Numbered from the stretch's first letter, positions 14,413 through 22,694 are shown. The stretch is 22,854 bases of DNA from CALNBC01 sp050945915 (GCA_050945915.1 JBMNTV010000029.1:1-22854); one strand, 5' to 3'. The notes: generated by a model not told the origin, from the sequence alone. Numbers and translations: made by a program.

Positions 14413-16236
14413 TTGAACATACTCGCCGATATGACCCCGGAAAAACTGAAAAAACTATCCCCAAAGGAGCTCCACGACCTTTGCGGTGAAATCCGCGCCA
14501 GGCTGATCGACACCGTCATCGAAAACGGCGGCCACCTTGCGTCCAACCTGGGGGTGGTGGAACTGACGGTGGCGCTGCACCGCGCCTTTGACAGCCCCAG
14601 GGACAAGATCGTCTGGGACGTGGGCCACCAAAGCTACGTCCATAAGCTGCTCACCGGCCGGGAGCCGTGGTTTGACACCATCCGCAAATCCGGCGGCCTT
14701 TCGGGGTTCCCCAAAAGGGAGGAAAGCATCCACGACGCCTTCGGCGCAGGCCACAGCAGCACGTCGATCTCTGCAGCCCTGGGCATGGCCCACGCCAGAG
14801 ACTTAAGCGGCGAGGATTACTGCGTGGTGGCGGTGATCGGGGACGGCGCCTTGACCGGCGGCATGGCCTACGAAGCCCTCAACGACGCGGGCAGGCACAA
14901 GAGGCCGCTGATCGTCGTCTTGAATGACAATGGCATGTCCATCGCCAAAAATGTGGGGGCCTTGCAGGCTTCACTGACGCGGCTGCGCACCAGAAAGGGC
15001 TATCTGGTGCTGAAAAGGAACATCTCCAGGCGCTGGCCCAGATTGAAGGCCTGGCTGGTTCGGCGCAGGGCGCGGTTGAAGCACCTGCTGCTGCCCCCCA
15101 CCTCCACGTTTTTTGAGGAACTGGGTTTTAAATACCTCGGGCCCATCAACGGGCACGACGTTTCCGAGCTGGAGCGGGTGTTCGAACGGGCAAAGCGCAT
15201 CGAAGGCCCGGTACTGATTCACGTGGCGACCACCAAGGGCAAAGGGTATTCCCTGGCGGAGCAGAATCCCGAGGGGTTTCACGGCATTGCCCCGTTTTTT
15301 ATGGAGTCCGCCCGAAGCGTCAAACCGGAAAAGACCAACAGCGCAATTTTTGGCGAAGCCCTTTGCGCCCTGGCGGAAAGAGACGAGCGCATCGTCGCCG
15401 TTACCGCCGCCATGCCCGCGGGCACCGGCCTTTCGGAATTCGCCAAAAGGTTCCCCAACAGGTTCTTTGACGTGGGCATCGCCGAACAGCACGCCGTCAC
15501 CCTTTGCGCCGGCATGGCGGCAAACGGGCTGCGGCCGGTGTTTGCCGTGTACTCGAGCTTTTTCCAGCGCGCCTTTGATCAGCTGGTCCACGATGTCTGC
15601 ATGCAAAAGCTGCCGGTGGTGTTTGCCGTCGACCGCTCCGGCCCCGTGGGGGAGGACGGGCCCACCCACCACGGCGCATATGACATCGGTTATCTCACCC
15701 TGGCGCCGGATTTGGTGGTCTGCTCCCCCGCCACCCAGAAAGAGCTTTCCGAGATGCTGAAACTGGCCTTCCGGCTGGAGCGGCCCGTCGCCATCCGGTA
15801 CGGCAGGGGTGCTTTACCCGCCGGGGAAGAATGCTCCGTCACATTTGGGAAGTGGCAACTGCTCCGCCCCCTTCAGGAGCTGACCGTCGTCGCCACGGGA
15901 CGGATGGCGGACACGGCAATGAAGGCGGTGGACGAGCTCTCTAGGCAGGGTATTGTCTGCGGACTTCTCAACGCGCGGTTCCTCAAGCCGATGGACGGCG
16001 AAGCCGTCGAAGCCCTGCATTCCTGCAAGGCGGTGGTGACGGTGGAGGATGGCGTGAAAGAAGGCGGGCTTGGGGAGCATCTGGCCGCGGCGTTGCCGGG
16101 GGTTCCCGTCACGGCGCTTACCCTGCCGGATTCCCCCCTTCCTTCCGGAACGATGGAGGAACTGCTGAAGCTGGCCGGACTGGACGAACAGGGGATCGCC
16201 CATGGGATCGAATCAATTGCGAGGAAGAGCCTATGA
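14413..16236 (+). CDS. dxs: 1-deoxy-D-xylulose-5-phosphate synthase
   Basis: Dxs joins pyruvate and glyceraldehyde 3-phosphate with thiamine diphosphate, the entry step of the MEP isoprenoid pathway. The 607-aa product shows GHQSYVHK (71-78), the thiamine site from GDG (143-145) to NDN (171-173), the GPINGHD segment (about 243-249), and the catalytic Glu in DVGIAEQHAVT (E358). It starts with TTG at 14413, with CGGAGA upstream. It is 15 bp after ispA and overlaps tlyA by four bases. Transketolase is excluded by the Dxs-specific motifs. Confidence 0.95.
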   Translation: MNILADMTPEKLKKLSPKELHDLCGEIRARLIDTVIENGGHLASNLGVVELTVALHRAFDSPRDKIVWDVGHQSYVHKLLTGREPWFDTIRKSGGLSGFPKREESIHDAFGAGHSSTSISAALGMAHARDLSGEDYCVVAVIGDGALTGGMAYEALNDAGRHKRPLIVVLNDNGMSIAKNVGALQASLTRLRTRKGYLVLKRNISRRWPRLKAWLVRRRARLKHLLLPPTSTFFEELGFKYLGPINGHDVSELERVFERAKRIEGPVLIHVATTKGKGYSLAEQNPEGFHGIAPFFMESARSVKPEKTNSAIFGEALCALAERDERIVAVTAAMPAGTGLSEFAKRFPNRFFDVGIAEQHAVTLCAGMAANGLRPVFAVYSSFFQRAFDQLVHDVCMQKLPVVFAVDRSGPVGEDGPTHHGAYDIGYLTLAPDLVVCSPATQKELSEMLKLAFRLERPVAIRYGRGALPAGEECSVTFGKWQLLRPLQELTVVATGRMADTAMKAVDELSRQGIVCGLLNARFLKPMDGEAVEALHSCKAVVTVEDGVKEGGLGEHLAAALPGVPVTALTLPDSPLPSGTMEELLKLAGLDEQGIAHGIESIARKSL

Positions 16237-17057
16237 GCAGGGAACGATTGGATGCCGCGATGGTCGCCCGGGGGCTGTCCACGGGCAGGGAACACGCCAA
16301 GCGCAGCGTGATGTCCGGTGTGGTGTACGTCAATGGCCAAAAGGCCTCAAAGGCTTCCCAAATGGTGACGGAAACAGACGAGATCACCGTAAGGGGCGGC
16401 GCGCAGCCCTTTGTCAGCCGGGGCGGACTGAAGCTCCAGCGGGCGATGGAGGTCTTCTCCATCGACGTTGCCGGCAAAATCTGTTTGGACATCGGCGCTT
16501 CCACCGGCGGATTCACCGATTGCCTGCTTTCGTGCGGAGCGAAAAAAGTCTATGCCATCGACGTCGGGTATGGCCAGCTGGACTGGAAGCTCAGGCAGGA
16601 TGAGCGCGTCGTGGTCATGGAGCGGACAAACGCCAGAAACATGGAGCCTTCCTGGTTCGAAGAAGCCGCACAGTTCGCCTGCATGGACGTTTCGTTTATC
16701 TCCATCCGGCTGATTCTGCCCGCGCTGCTTTCTTGCCTGCAGGAAGGCGCCGAGGTCGTCGCCCTGATCAAGCCCCAGTTTGAGGCGGGCAGGGAAAAAG
16801 TGGGCAAAAAGGGCGTCGTGCGGGACCCGGCGGTGCACAAAGAGGTGATCCTCTCCATCGTGGACTTCGCGCGAAATGGCGGGTATTCCGTCCTGGGATT
16901 GGATCATTCGCCCATCAAGGGGCCGGAGGGGAACGTCGAATTCTTGCTCCACCTTCTTGCGAAACCCGGCGAAGGGCTCGATCCAACGGCGGACGAGGCA
17001 ATGGCACAAAGAGTTCTTCAGATGACGCGGGAATTTTTTGAAACTCGGCAGGAATGA
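16233..17057 (+). CDS. tlyA: TlyA family rRNA 2'-O-methyltransferase
   Basis: TlyA enzymes methylate the 2'-OH of cytidines in 16S and/or 23S rRNA; older annotations call them haemolysin. The 274-aa product has an S4 RNA-binding domain (about 1-60; ERLDAAMVARGLSTGREHAK), then the Rossmann methyltransferase fold with FVSRGGLKLQRAM, DIGASTGGFTDCLL (SAM site), MDVSFIS, LIKPQFEAGREKVGKKGVVR and KGPEGNVEFL. Its conserved Lys and Asp residues fit the FtsJ-like catalytic set. It is the last gene of its operon; a terminator follows. Confidence 0.94.
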   Translation: MSRERLDAAMVARGLSTGREHAKRSVMSGVVYVNGQKASKASQMVTETDEITVRGGAQPFVSRGGLKLQRAMEVFSIDVAGKICLDIGASTGGFTDCLLSCGAKKVYAIDVGYGQLDWKLRQDERVVVMERTNARNMEPSWFEEAAQFACMDVSFISIRLILPALLSCLQEGAEVVALIKPQFEAGREKVGKKGVVRDPAVHKEVILSIVDFARNGGYSVLGLDHSPIKGPEGNVEFLLHLLAKPGEGLDPTADEAMAQRVLQMTREFFETRQE

Positions 17058-17087
17058 ACCAAAAAGGGAAAGAACGGCATACGGGCG

Positions 17088-17116
17088 AAATGCGCGGGCT
17101 TCTGCTCGCGCATTTT
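17088..17116 (+). terminator. Terminator after tlyA
   Basis: AAATGCGCG (17088-17096) pairs perfectly with CGCGCATTT (17107-17115), with a 10-nt loop, and ends in TTTT. It separates the nusB-tlyA operon from the nadK promoter. Confidence 0.8.
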
Positions 17117-17126
17117 GGCCCCTATT

Positions 17127-17144
17127 TGTGCATAAAAATGCTGA
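17127..17144 (+). promoter_or_regulatory. Possible ARG box (ArgR operator) before nadK-argR
   Basis: TGTGCATAAAAATGCTGA matches about 12 of 18 positions of the B. subtilis ARG box consensus CATGAATAAAAATKCAAK, including the AT-rich centre. The core GCAT-AAAA-ATGC is an exact palindrome. It lies eight bases upstream of the -35 of the promoter that would transcribe argR, where an autoregulatory site is expected. A single box is weak evidence. Confidence 0.4.
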
Positions 17145-17151
17145 ATATGCT

Positions 17152-17180
17152 TTGTATATACGCGGTTTTTCGTGTATAAT
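17152..17180 (+). promoter_or_regulatory. Sigma-A promoter for nadK-argR(-recN)
   Basis: The -35 TTGTAT (17152-17157), 17-bp spacer and perfect -10 TATAAT (17175-17180) make this the best sigma-A promoter in the window. The ribosome-binding site GCGGAGGG and the nadK start codon follow within 31 bp. Confidence 0.82.
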
Positions 17181-17210
17181 GGTAATGAAAATACAGCGGA
17201 GGGTTTGTCT

Positions 17211-18035
17211 ATGCGAATTATCGGGGTCCACGCCCACCCGAAAAAGCCCGGGGCGCTCGCCATCGCAAAACGGTTGGCGGCTCAGGCCAGTGAGAGGGGA
17301 GCACGCGCCATTTTTCTGGGTGAAACGGCGAAGGCCCTCGGAATGCCGGAAGCAGATCTCATAGAAGTTGAGGGGATCGTCGCCGTCGGAGGGGACGGCA
17401 CCGTTCTCCGTGCCGCAGGAATGGCCGCGCAGACGGGAATCCCCATCATCGGCGTCAACCTCGGTCGGCTGGGTTTTTTGAGCGAAGTCGAGCCGGAGGA
17501 GACCGGCGAATGTCTGGATCGCCTGATTGCGGACGATTACGACATCGAGGAACGGATGATGCTCCGCGGTGTGTTGGACGGCCCGGAGCCCGGCTCCTGG
17601 CTTGCCCTGAACGATTTTGTGGTGTTCAAGGGCGATCCTTCCAGGCTGACGGAGATCGAGGTTTTCGTCAACGGCCAGTCGGCGGACAGATACCCCTGCG
17701 ACGGCGTGGTGATCGCCACGGCGACGGGTTCCACCGCCTATTCCCTTTCGGCAGGCGGGCCCATCATGCTGCCTTCCGCCGGGGGAATCCTGATCACCCC
17801 CCTTTCGCCCCACAAGATCGGCCCGCGGCCCACGCTGATCGGCGAAAACGACGAGGTCAGTGTGCGCACCTTCGGGAAGAACGGGTTTTGCTCCATCTCC
17901 TGCGACGGAAGGAGCGGCTATCCCCAGTTCATTCCGGGAACATCCCTCACGGTTAAAAGGGCCGAGGAAACGACCAAACTGATCCGCCTGAAACCCTACA
18001 AATTCTTTGACCTTATTAAGCAAAAGCTTTACTGA
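17211..18035 (+). CDS. nadK: NAD kinase
   Basis: It phosphorylates NAD to NADP. The 274-aa product has the GGDGT motif at residues 60-64, then NLGRLGFLSEVEPEE, ALNDFVVFKGDPSRL, DGVVIATATGSTAYSLSAGGP and LSPHKIGPRPTLI, which correspond to the conserved NAD-binding blocks. The usual NE pair appears as ND (LALNDFVV). The ATG at 17211 follows GCGGAGGG; a frame open from 17172 would begin inside the -10 region. argR starts 27 bp downstream. Confidence 0.95.
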   Translation: MRIIGVHAHPKKPGALAIAKRLAAQASERGARAIFLGETAKALGMPEADLIEVEGIVAVGGDGTVLRAAGMAAQTGIPIIGVNLGRLGFLSEVEPEETGECLDRLIADDYDIEERMMLRGVLDGPEPGSWLALNDFVVFKGDPSRLTEIEVFVNGQSADRYPCDGVVIATATGSTAYSLSAGGPIMLPSAGGILITPLSPHKIGPRPTLIGENDEVSVRTFGKNGFCSISCDGRSGYPQFIPGTSLTVKRAEETTKLIRLKPYKFFDLIKQKLY

Positions 18036-18062
18036 TTGACACTTTCTAGCAAGGAGGATGCC

Positions 18063-18509
18063 ATGAAAACCGCCAGACACGCCATGGTGCTTGACATCAT
18101 CTCGAAGTACGACATCGAAACTCAGGACGAGTTGGCCGAATACCTTCGCCAAAACGGCTTCGATGTGACCCAGGCCACCGTTTCCAGGGACATTAAGGAA
18201 CTGCGGCTCATCAAAGTCCTTGGGGAAGAAGGGGGCTATAAATACGCCACGGTGGACAAGGCAGAATCCGGCCTGGTGGACCGGTTTATGCGCATGTTTG
18301 CCCATTCGGTCATCAGCATCACTTCCACCGGCACACTGGTGGTGCTGAAAACCCTGTCCGGCAGCGCCAACGCCGCGGCGGAAGCCGTTGACTCCCTGCG
18401 CTGGCCGGAAATCCTCGGTTCCATCGCCGGGGACAACACGATCTTCGTCGCCGTGCGCAGCGAGGCGGACGTTCCCCAGGTGGTAGAAAAGTTCCGCTCC
18501 ATGATGAAA
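18063..18509 (+). CDS. argR: Arginine repressor ArgR/AhrC
   Basis: The feature is given to the last coding codon; the stop is at 18510-18512. The 149-aa product has the N-terminal winged helix domain (about 1-70) with recognition helix TQATVSRDIKELRLI, and the C-terminal oligomerisation and arginine-binding domain with LGSIAGDNTIFVAVRS. With arginine it represses biosynthesis and activates catabolism. In most ArgR proteins the ligand motif is GDDT; here the second Asp is Asn (D124, N125). AAGGAGGATG lies just upstream of the ATG. argR beside recN, upstream of spoIVB and spo0A, is the usual Bacillota order. Confidence 0.94.
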
Positions 18510-18585
18510 TAGCTGTTGTATGGCCGCAAGACGCGCAGCAAATTTGAATGGAGTCGCAAATCGGCAGACAGGGGTGGCGTATGCT

Positions 18586-20277
18586 ATGCTTCGTTCGCTT
18601 CATATTGAAAACATCGCGCTGATCGACAGGCTGGATCTCGACCTTCCCGAGGGGATGGTGGTCTTGACCGGCGAAACGGGCGCGGGCAAATCCATCATCA
18701 TCGATTCCGTGAGCCTGTTGCTCGGCGGCAGGGCGGACCGGGACCTCATCAAATCCGGCGCGGAGAAGGCCGTTGCACAAGGCCTTTTCGACCTGGACGA
18801 GCGCGCCCTCCCGCTTCTTCATGAACTCGGCATCCCGGCGGAGGACGGCGAGCTGGTGCTCTCCAGGGAACTTTCCCTCTCCGGGCGGAACACCTGCCGC
18901 ATCAACGGCCGCATCGTTCCCCTGTCCGCCCTTCGGGCCATCGGGTCCTCCCTGGTGGACATCCACGGCCAGCACGATCATCAGGCGCTGCTCGATCCGG
19001 AAAAACACCTGGATTTTTTGGACGGTTTCGCCGCAAAGGAGCTTTCCCCCCTCAAAGATGAAGTGGCGAGATGCTACGCACAATGGAAGGAAGTGGTCGA
19101 AGCCGTCAAAGCCGGCACCGGCAGCGAGGCGGAGCTTGCCCGGCGGGAGGATATGCTCCGCTACCAGATGCAAGAGATCAGCTCGGTGAACCCGGTCATA
19201 GGCGAAGAGGAAGAGCTGACGGAGGAAAGCAGGCTGCTTTCCCGGGCGGAGGATATCAAAAACGCCCTTTCTACTGCTGTTTGCTTGCTCAACGGCGGGG
19301 ACGAGGACGAGCGGGGCGCGCTGGCGTTGTTGCAGCTCGCCGCCGAACGGCTGGGGGAGATCGCGGGGATCGCCCCAAAGTACGCAAACCTCAAGGAACG
19401 CCTGGACGAGGCGTGCTACGCCGTGGAGGATGCGACCATCGAGCTGCGCTCCCTGCGGGAGGACGTGCCCGACGACCCTTACAGGCTGGAGGAGGTCAAC
19501 CTCCGGCTGGACAAGCTCTATCAGCTCAAACGAAAGTATGGAAGCACCATCGACGAGGTGATCGCCTATAAGGAACAGGCGGAAAAAGAGCTGTTAGAGA
19601 TGGAGGACAAGCGCGCCCTTTTGAAAAGGGGCGAGGAGGAAATCACAAGGCTGAGAAAACAGCTTTACGAAAGCAGCAAAAAACTGTCCATGGCCAGGCG
19701 CAAGGCTGCCAAGGAGCTGGAAACCGCGATTTTGCGGGAAATGGGCCAGCTGGGCATGGAAAAGGCGGCGTTCGAAATCCGATTCGCCGCGCTGAGCGAT
19801 ATGGAGGACGCCCGATTTTCCGAAAACGGGATGGACAGCGCGGAAATGCTGCTTTCCACCAACCCGGGCGAACCCGTCCGGCCACTGCACAAGGTCGCCT
19901 CCGGCGGTGAGCTTTCCCGGATCATGCTTGCCTTCAAATCCATCGAATGCGGCGTCTTTCACCGCGCCTGCATGATCTTTGACGAGATCGACACCGGCAT
20001 TTCCGGCAGGATCTCGACGGTCGTCGGGCAGAAGATGCGCGCGCTGTCTGCGGGGCGGCAGGTGCTGTGCGTGACCCACTCCGCCCAGATTGCCGCCATG
20101 GCAAATTGCCATCTCCTCATTGAAAAAATGGAAAAAAGAGGAAGGACGGTCACTTCTGTTCGTGTACTGTCCAAAGAAGAAAGGGAATTGGAACTCGCCC
20201 GCATCATCAGCGGCGCGCAACCGGGAAAATCAGCCCTTGCCCACGCAAAAGAGTTGTTGAAAACGGGGGGACGTTAA
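18586..20277 (+). CDS. recN: DNA repair protein RecN
   Basis: RecN is an SMC-like ATPase recruited early to double-strand breaks. The 563-aa product has the N-terminal IENIALIDRLDLDLPEG and Walker A GETGAGKS (29-36), the QHDHQ block typical of RecN, a central coiled-coil region (about 160-370), then the ABC signature VASGGELSRIMLA, Walker B MIFDEIDTGISG and the VTHSAQIAAMA switch. The ATG at 18586 has GGGGTGG about nine bases upstream; the frame is open further to 18520 but without family resemblance. The gap to argR is 73 bp with no terminator. Confidence 0.96.
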   Translation: MLRSLHIENIALIDRLDLDLPEGMVVLTGETGAGKSIIIDSVSLLLGGRADRDLIKSGAEKAVAQGLFDLDERALPLLHELGIPAEDGELVLSRELSLSGRNTCRINGRIVPLSALRAIGSSLVDIHGQHDHQALLDPEKHLDFLDGFAAKELSPLKDEVARCYAQWKEVVEAVKAGTGSEAELARREDMLRYQMQEISSVNPVIGEEEELTEESRLLSRAEDIKNALSTAVCLLNGGDEDERGALALLQLAAERLGEIAGIAPKYANLKERLDEACYAVEDATIELRSLREDVPDDPYRLEEVNLRLDKLYQLKRKYGSTIDEVIAYKEQAEKELLEMEDKRALLKRGEEEITRLRKQLYESSKKLSMARRKAAKELETAILREMGQLGMEKAAFEIRFAALSDMEDARFSENGMDSAEMLLSTNPGEPVRPLHKVASGGELSRIMLAFKSIECGVFHRACMIFDEIDTGISGRISTVVGQKMRALSAGRQVLCVTHSAQIAAMANCHLLIEKMEKRGRTVTSVRVLSKEERELELARIISGAQPGKSALAHAKELLKTGGR

Positions 20278-20365
20278 TCCTTGCCAACATAAATCTTCGC
20301 GGCCTTCGGAAAACTAGTGCTTGTTGGCGCAAAGCGCCGGAATCAGTTATTCGGGGGTCGCTGTT

Positions 20366-21646
20366 TTGAAAAAAGTGTATTTTGCCGCGCGCATTGCGGT
20401 TTTTGTATCTCTTTGCCTGGTTCTGACGCTGGGCTATTTTTCACCCGCGGTGCGCGCGGTTTTCACCCTTCCGGACACCATCTATATCAGCACCGATGGC
20501 GAACGGCTTCTGCCAGGTCTCAACCAGGAAAACATCACCATCAGCGGCGGAGCCGCTCAGGTGCGCCAAAGCGGTGACGAATCCTTAAGGGACGTCTCCG
20601 GCGTCCGGGTGCTAAGCTCCCAGGAAGGAAGCTCCACGGCCACCCTTTCCATACTGGGCATTCCCGTACGCACCGTCGAACTGCGCGCCGCCGGGGAACA
20701 CACCTTAATTCCCGGCGGTCAGGCGGTGGGCATCCGATTGTTTATGCGCGGCGTGCTGGTGGTGGGGATTACCAACGTCCGCGCCGCTGCGGGCGAACTC
20801 CAAAGTCCGGCAAAAGCCGCCGGCCTTTCCCCAGGGGATATCATTTTGGAAGTCAACGGGGTAGAGGTGCAGGATTCCGACCATCTGGGAGAACTCGTCT
20901 CCGCTTGCGAGGACGAAGTGCGCCTCACTGTGGAGAGGAACGGTCGAAAGCACGCGGTTCTGGCAAAGCCCGAAACCGATGTGACAGACGGCCAGAAGAA
21001 GCTGGGCATCTGGGCCAGGGACAGCACGGCCGGCGTGGGAACCATCACCTATTATGATCCGTCCAACTATGCCTTCGGCGCCCTGGGCCACCCGATCACA
21101 GACGTGGACACCGGCGGTTTGCTGCCCGTCAAACAGGGCGAAATCGTCGACGCCGAGATCATCGGGATCGTCAAGGGGGAAAAGGGAACGCCCGGCGAGT
21201 TAAAGGGGACGTTTTCCTCCCAGCGCGGCAAAGGGAAGATCAGCGTCAATACGGAGTTCGGCGTTTTTGGCTTTACCAACGCGATACCCATCAACCCGAT
21301 TTATCCAAACGGTGTGGAAATCGGCACAAGAACCGAGGTGAGGACAGGGGAAGCCCAGATCCTTTCCACCATCGATGGCAACGGCATTCAGGTTTTTTCC
21401 TGCAACATCATCCGCATCAACACCCAAAATAGCCCGGGGTCTAGGGGAATGGTGGTGGAGATCACAGATCCCCGCCTGCTGCAAAAAACCGGCGGAATCG
21501 TCCAGGGTATGAGCGGCAGCCCCATCATCCAAAATGGTAAAATCATCGGTGCCGTCACCCATGTGTTTGTCAACGACCCGACAAAGGGTTACGCCATGTA
21601 CATCGAATGGATGCTGCAGAACACCGAGAACGCCGCTGCTGCCTGA
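20366..21646 (+). CDS. spoIVB: SpoIVB serine peptidase
   Basis: SpoIVB is made in the forespore, secreted into the intermembrane space, and cleaves SpoIVFA to release pro-sigma-K processing. The 426-aa product has an N-terminal membrane anchor (about 6-26), a PDZ domain with SPAKAAGLSPGDIILEVNG, and the S55 peptidase domain with FGALGHPITDVDTG (catalytic His region) and GMSGSPIIQNGK (381-392, catalytic Ser). Length equals the B. subtilis enzyme. The start is TTG at 20366, with GGGGG eight bases upstream; the open frame begins at another TTG at 20321. I could not find a convincing sigma-F/G promoter in the 88-bp spacer, which holds a GGCGC-AAA-GCGCC hairpin. Confidence 0.94.
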   Translation: MKKVYFAARIAVFVSLCLVLTLGYFSPAVRAVFTLPDTIYISTDGERLLPGLNQENITISGGAAQVRQSGDESLRDVSGVRVLSSQEGSSTATLSILGIPVRTVELRAAGEHTLIPGGQAVGIRLFMRGVLVVGITNVRAAAGELQSPAKAAGLSPGDIILEVNGVEVQDSDHLGELVSACEDEVRLTVERNGRKHAVLAKPETDVTDGQKKLGIWARDSTAGVGTITYYDPSNYAFGALGHPITDVDTGGLLPVKQGEIVDAEIIGIVKGEKGTPGELKGTFSSQRGKGKISVNTEFGVFGFTNAIPINPIYPNGVEIGTRTEVRTGEAQILSTIDGNGIQVFSCNIIRINTQNSPGSRGMVVEITDPRLLQKTGGIVQGMSGSPIIQNGKIIGAVTHVFVNDPTKGYAMYIEWMLQNTENAAAA

Positions 21647-21698
21647 CTGGACACTAAATGTTACCGATAAAAGTGTTTAAGTTTTGTATATTAATTGA

Positions 21699-21723
21699 AG
21701 GAAATTTGTCAAAGATAGAGAAT
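21699..21723 (+). promoter_or_regulatory. Sigma-H promoter of spo0A with an overlapping 0A box
   Basis: AGGAAAT (21699-21705), 14 bp, then GAAT (21720-21723, preceded by A) fits the sigma-H consensus (RWAGGAxxT, about 14 bp, HGAAT). Within it TTTGTCAAAG (21705-21714) matches the Spo0A box with one change (TGTCAAA for TGTCGAA). In B. subtilis spo0A has a sigma-H promoter with 0A boxes and is autoregulated, so the arrangement is the expected one. The whole spacer is AT-rich compared with the genes around it. Confidence 0.7.
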
Positions 21724-21744
21724 TAGCTAAGCACCTGTGTATTT

Positions 21745-21750
21745 TATAAT
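21745..21750 (+). promoter_or_regulatory. Possible vegetative -10 element of spo0A
   Basis: TATAAT is a perfect sigma-A -10, 44 bp before the spo0A ATG. The -35 region at 17 bp reads ATTAGC, which is poor. It could be a second, vegetative promoter, but AT-rich spacers often contain this hexamer by chance. Confidence 0.35.
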
Positions 21751-21793
21751 ACTTATTATCTCATTTCGTGTAAAAAATGCGGCGGAGTGTAAC

Positions 21794-22564
21794 ATGAATA
21801 AAAAAATCAAGGTGTTGCTTTCGGAAAGTTGTGACTTCAAAAGTTCCAGCGCATTGGTGGAAGCTTTCAGGCAAAACGAGAGTGTCGAAGTTCTGGGCAA
21901 TCTTCACGATGGGCGCGACATCGTAAAACGCCTTGAACGGGGGGATGTGGACCTTTTGATTCTGGAGCTCGTCCTGCCGAACATGGACGGTTTGGAGGTC
22001 CTTCGCGCCACCCAGCAGATGCGGCTTCGCAAGCCGCCGGTGGTCATCGTATGCTCGGCGATCAGCATCGAACGCATCATCGACGAAGCGATTGCCCTGG
22101 GTGCCTCCTATTACCTGCCCAGGCACGCTTCCGCCACTTGGTGCGCGCGCCGCGCCGTGGAACTGTATGACATCGTCGCTTCCAGCGAAATCGTGGTGGC
22201 GGGAAGAAGGGTGGACGCCAACCTCGTCCGGATGCGCATCACCGAGCTGTTGCGGCACATGGGCGTGCCCCCGCACTTGAAGGGCTACGGATACATCAAG
22301 TCCGCGCTGTTTTCCACCGTGCGGGACCCTGGCCTGCTGAACGCCACCACCACCGAGCTTTACCCCATGATCGCCAAGCAGAACGGCACCGTGCCCGGCC
22401 TGGTGGAGCGCATGATGCGCCACACCATCGAAACCACCTGGAACCGCGGGGATATTGACTGCCTCATCGACCTATTCGGCTATTCGGTGAGCAACGAGCG
22501 CAGCCGGCCCACCAACACCGAATTTTTGGCGAGATTGACGGACGATTTGCTGATGCGGCTCTAA
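21794..22564 (+). CDS. spo0A: Spo0A with a degenerate (non-phosphorylatable) receiver domain
   Basis: Spo0A is the master regulator of sporulation initiation. The 256-aa product has a receiver domain (about 4-125) and the Spo0A-type effector domain (about 145-256: ITELLRHMGVPPHLKGYGYI, LYPMIAKQNGT, VERMMRHTIETTWNRGD, LFGYSVSNERSRPTNTEF), which is well conserved. In the receiver the catalytic residues are gone: the acidic pair is E11-S12, the phospho-acceptor Asp is E58 (LILELVLPNMDG, codon GAG), the Thr is S88 and the invariant Lys is R110 (YYLPRHAS). The start ATG follows GGCGGAG; the open frame from 21737 would cover the promoter. Its place directly after spoIVB identifies it as the ortholog, not a paralog. 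I infer activity independent of phosphorylation at this site. Confidence 0.93.
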   Translation: MNKKIKVLLSESCDFKSSSALVEAFRQNESVEVLGNLHDGRDIVKRLERGDVDLLILELVLPNMDGLEVLRATQQMRLRKPPVVIVCSAISIERIIDEAIALGASYYLPRHASATWCARRAVELYDIVASSEIVVAGRRVDANLVRMRITELLRHMGVPPHLKGYGYIKSALFSTVRDPGLLNATTTELYPMIAKQNGTVPGLVERMMRHTIETTWNRGDIDCLIDLFGYSVSNERSRPTNTEFLARLTDDLLMRL

Positions 22565-22637
22565 AAGGGCTGGTGCTTTACTGCAGCCTTATAAACGCAC
22601 CACGAAGCACTGGTCAGGCCGGCCCCTATTCAAAGCG

Positions 22638-22669
22638 CATATGAAGTACCCGCGCCCCATATGATGTAC
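22638..22669. repeat. Direct repeat of a 12-mer, 20 bp apart
   Basis: CATATGAAGTAC (22638-22649) and CATATGATGTAC (22658-22669) differ at one position and are exactly two helical turns apart. A further ATGTAC follows at 22671-22676. They sit just before the last gene and could be paired operator sites. Nothing else was seen in the spacer 22565-22694; no terminator for spo0A is obvious. Confidence 0.45.
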
Positions 22670-22694
22670 TATGTACAAACAGGGGGTGCGGAAT

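Noticed and set aside
20278..20365. Sigma-F/sigma-G promoter for spoIVB
   Set aside because: Expected from family knowledge, but I found no CATACTA-like -10 with a matching -35 in the spacer.
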